Assembly (NCBI GenBank): GCA_025449645.1
Contig: JANWIY010000085.1
Coordinates: 1-64,000 of the forward strand
DNA length: 64,000 nucleotides
Reading direction: 5' to 3'
Source: Chitinophagaceae bacterium
GTDB taxonomy: Bacteria; Bacteroidota; Bacteroidia; Chitinophagales; Chitinophagaceae
Positions 62,401-64,000 of the stretch are shown piece by piece. Each line of letters starts with the position of its first letter. Position 1 is the stretch's first letter. A program made the translations under genes and the position numbers. The notes beneath the pieces were generated by a model, which saw only the letters and a list, made by a program, of their open reading frames with translations, ran no database searches and had not been told where the DNA came from.

Positions 62401-62720
62401 TCAAGCGTGGCAATATCAATATCAGTCCCGATATTAAAGGTTACGTTCATGGACATCAGCCCGTTATTCGTGCTGTTGCTCTGCATGTATTCCATGCCGG
62501 GTGTGCCATTCACCTGTCCCTCGATTGGCGTAGCGACTGTTTGTTCCACCGTTTGGGCATCGGCCCCGGTAAATTGTGCATTCACCTGCACAATGGGCGG
62601 AGTGATATCAGGATACTGGTCAACTGGTAAACTTAATATACAAATGGATCCGGCAATCACCAACACAATTGAAACAACCATCGCAGTTACCGGGCGCTTA
62701 ATAAATGTGTTAGCTACCAT
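59460..62720 (-). CDS. HAE1-family RND efflux pump, first copy
   Basis: 1086 residues, AcrB-type. It has the same relay residues as its neighbour (GIVVDDAIIVVEAVQH, GLAAKNAILIVEFAK, RLRPIIMTS). The periplasmic pore and docking loops differ most from the second copy. It lies 72 bases after the adaptor gene and is coupled to the second pump. The two may form mixed trimers, as MdtB and MdtC do, or act separately; that is inference. Confidence 0.95.
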   Translation of the reverse strand: MVANTFIKRPVTAMVVSIVLVIAGSICILSLPVDQYPDITPPIVQVNAQFTGADAQTVEQTVATPIEGQVNGTPGMEYMQSNSTNNGLMSMNVTFNIGTDIDIATLDVQNRVSIATPLLPAVASRLGVTVRAVNPSMLMMVAVYAPKGTHNITFLDNYTNIFIQDALLRVPGVSSINRFTDDFSMRIWMNPEKMAAYKLTPSDIISALNAQNVQVAAGSAGVPPQQTTQTFEIGILVNGRLSKVSEFENIIIKTLPATGELVYLKDVARVELGKFTFSSNSFVDGHRASFLRIYQAPGSNALETAKGIYKELALLRQSFPADVEYSVPFEAVTVVKVSMADVVGTLLKTLGLVAIVVFLFLQNLRSTLIPVLAIPVSILGTFCFFIPLGFTINTLTMFGFVLAIGIVVDDAIIVVEAVQHYIDHQKMSPKEATYHAMKDISAPVVAIALILAAVFVPVGFIPGIVGRLYQQFAITIAISVILSAFIALSLTPALCTLLLKPSDPDKQKKGLNKIFFSFNNWFERITDKYTNGVKRSIKASKYVVILLLCICAAAYFLFQDKATGFIPSEDDGNLYVTFQLPPASSTAGSVDVMTKLMQVVTHTPGVAHYAALSGLNVVNNATNSNSGTIYVQLKPWDERSVSDQQVPGIIRVMQKRITEAGIKNANVEVIQPSPIPGVGETVGFSMQIEQRSTSDDLHAFENVVNKFISEANKNPAITNAFSFYSSHTPSINLTVDREKCEKLGVNIGDVFTTIQAFMGSLYINDFTVYNRTFHVVVQADTAFRSLITDIDKYYVRNQDSTMVPLGTLVSYSPTETAPLISHFNIFRSAEIDGASAVGFSSTQATDSLIAIANRVLPEGYNYEFSGLSYEEIRAGSTTIYIFLFSITFVFLFLAALYESWSVPFSVLLAVPIGAFGAILTLVFVPSLTNNVYAQIGLITLIGLAAKNAILIVEFAKIRVDRGEELIKSTLEAVKLRLRPIIMTSLAFMLGVVPLVLATGAGAVARRTIGFTVFGGMTAASTLAIFIVPVLFVVITRMSYGKEKLVWLIANHDQLMEKAKKVEQQDIDAELEYEIAKSRELNKSQEG

Positions 62721-62792
62721 AATTTATTCGTCATTGTTATTCGCATATTGTCGAATATATTTTCTTGCACAAATCACCTAGTTAACATTGTA

Positions 62793-64000
62793 CTAGTTAT
62801 TTTCACCGCTGTCTTTTTTCCCTGCGCTTCGCTGCATGCTGCTATGCGTACTGTCACCTCCTCTCCCGCCGGATTGCTGTTTCTGACTAACCGCTACCTG
62901 CGAGCCTTCGTGAAGGGATTGCACCCCGTCAACGACGATGAGGTCTCCTTCTTCAATTCCGCCCTTGATGATCACATTCCCGCCAATCGTTTGGCCAAGC
63001 TGAATCTTTTTTTGAATTGCATATAATTTCGGGCCTTTCTGCCCAGCCGTATCAGTCTCCTGTTTTTTGGCCGAATCACCGTTATGACTGATCAATGTAT
63101 CTTTCACCACAAACACAAAATATTCACCCATTTGCTCAACAACCGCTTTGCCGGGTATTACCAATTGCGGAGAAGTGTCCTGGTTGTGTACACGCACAAC
63201 GCAACTCATACCCGCCTTCAAACCATATTTCGGATTGGGAAATACAAGCCGGATCCGGATTGCGCCCGTTTGCGGATCGACTGCCCGGTCAATGACGGAT
63301 ATTTTTCCTGTGTAAGGATAAAGTGTATTGTCCGCCATCAGTATTGTAAATAAAGAATCCGGCAGTTTCTTTTTGTGATTTTGAAGGTCCTCAAAATGCG
63401 TCAGTTGTTTTTCATTGATAAGGAAATCAACTGCCATCGGATCAATGGTGGAAATCGTATTCAATACTGTGGTCCCTACAGAAGCCATGTCTCCCAACTT
63501 CACCTGGCTAAAACCGATCGTTCCATCAAAGGGCGCATAAACCGTGGCATAGGTCAGATTCGTTTTTGCTGTTTTGACGGCTTCCTGGGCGGCTTTTGTT
63601 TGATTTTGCGCATTTTCCAATGCAATTACCGCATGGTCAAGTACCTGTTTGGCAATTGCGTTGTGGTTGTTGAGATAAGTATACCGGTCGGCATCCTGCT
63701 TGGCCTGAACCTCGTTTCCATCTGCAACTTTCACATTGGCAACGGCTGCATCGTAATTCGCCTGATACAATCTTTTGTCGATCTCATATAATTTTTGTCC
63801 TTTTTTTATATGTGTCCCCTCCGTAAAAAATATTCCTGTTATATAGCCCGGGACCTCCGGACGCAATGCAACCTCGCTCAGTGCCTCCGTTGTGGAAGGA
63901 TATTTATCAAAATAAAATACTAACTGTGGAACTGCCGTAATTACATTTACAGGCACGACAGTAGACGGGGGAGGCGGCTTATGCTTGCAGGAGAAAAAAA
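62793..64000 (-). CDS. RND periplasmic adaptor lipoprotein, N-terminus cut by window edge
   Basis: The ORF track starts at GTG 63956, but the frame continues upstream to the window edge through FFSCKHKPPPP, which looks like a lipobox. So the true start is outside. The visible ~400 residues include a lipoyl half (LRPEVPGYITGIFFTEGTHI), an alpha-hairpin rich in Ala/Gln (about 60-125 from the GTG), the second half (ATVYAPFDGTIGFSQVKLG), and barrel and membrane-proximal parts. The C-terminus is Gly/Ser/Gln-rich. It connects the RND pumps to an outer membrane channel. Confidence 0.93.
   Translation of the reverse strand, partial: FFSCKHKPPPPSTVVPVNVITAVPQLVFYFDKYPSTTEALSEVALRPEVPGYITGIFFTEGTHIKKGQKLYEIDKRLYQANYDAAVANVKVADGNEVQAKQDADRYTYLNNHNAIAKQVLDHAVIALENAQNQTKAAQEAVKTAKTNLTYATVYAPFDGTIGFSQVKLGDMASVGTTVLNTISTIDPMAVDFLINEKQLTHFEDLQNHKKKLPDSLFTILMADNTLYPYTGKISVIDRAVDPQTGAIRIRLVFPNPKYGLKAGMSCVVRVHNQDTSPQLVIPGKAVVEQMGEYFVFVVKDTLISHNGDSAKKQETDTAGQKGPKLYAIQKKIQLGQTIGGNVIIKGGIEEGDLIVVDGVQSLHEGSQVAVSQKQQSGGRGGDSTHSSMQRSAGKKDSGENN

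Overview
The window looks like a chromosomal segment of a Bacteroidota bacterium, most likely a Chitinophagaceae-type member. This rests on several features. Shine-Dalgarno sequences are mostly absent, and many gene starts carry TAnnTTTG-type -7 elements. One protein has a type IX secretion (T9SS) C-terminal sorting domain. LytTR/TPR-histidine-kinase and BlaI/M56 signalling pairs, DUF3667 and YXWGXW-like proteins are present, as are an ECF sigma cassette and HAE1-type RND pumps. I found no rRNA, tRNA, CRISPR array, insertion sequence or phage module.

Layout. 1-2.6 kb: a BlaI repressor with an M56 membrane protease (cut by the left edge) and a YXWGXW-like secreted protein. 2.7-10.75 kb (minus): a LytTR regulator and TPR histidine kinase, a sugar transferase, rseP, dxr and a GH3-family enzyme. 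10.9-13.5 kb (plus): rplU and rpmA, a 32-residue Lys/Ala-rich histone-like peptide missed by the ORF track, and a PolX-like protein whose polymerase active site looks destroyed while its PHP domain is intact. 13.5-19.2 kb (minus): DUF3667 protein, mazG and a 1252-residue NtrY-like kinase, tightly packed. 19.3-24.3 kb (plus): a secreted protein with text-like repeats and a 1280-residue beta-helix/PKD protein with a T9SS tail. 24.3-29.1 kb (minus): a TetR-TolC-HlyD-EmrB drug-efflux operon with a visible operator. 29.2-33.9 kb: M13 peptidase, small secreted protein, class-A-beta-lactamase-like hydrolase, small lipoprotein and RRM protein.

33.9-38.6 kb: a 6-deoxysugar/sugar-acid cluster (RhaM mutarotase, FAH-family hydrolase, fuconolactonase-like amidohydrolase, with a divergent DUF4350-like protein and tagaturonate reductase). 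38.7-41.1 kb: ECF sigma factor, probable anti-sigma factor and a secreted or outer-membrane protein. 41.2-42.8 kb: a SnoaL-like protein, a gene-poor strip holding a creD C-terminal remnant, then a diacylglycerol-kinase-like gene coupled to a 50-residue membrane peptide. 42.8-48.5 kb: a large FAD/FeS lactate-dehydrogenase-type enzyme, then AraC regulator, Tat-exported DsrE-like protein and TsdA-like dihaem cytochrome c. 48.5-51.4 kb: a broken alpha/beta hydrolase pseudogene and a gluconate-dehydrogenase-type GMC oxidoreductase with its small subunit. 51.6-55.9 kb: an HTH protein, facing a translationally coupled DUF6134 - CPBP - epimerase - SDR operon. 56.2-64 kb (minus): an RND adaptor (cut by the right edge) and two tandem, very similar RND pumps, with no TolC gene after them.

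The most unusual items are the PolX-like protein without catalytic aspartates, the tiny histone-like gene with its repeat-rich promoter, the AraC/DsrE/TsdA sulfur-redox cassette, the coupled operon with a CPBP protease whose motifs are altered, and the several gene remnants between 41.6 and 51.5 kb. No fully new system could be demonstrated from sequence alone.
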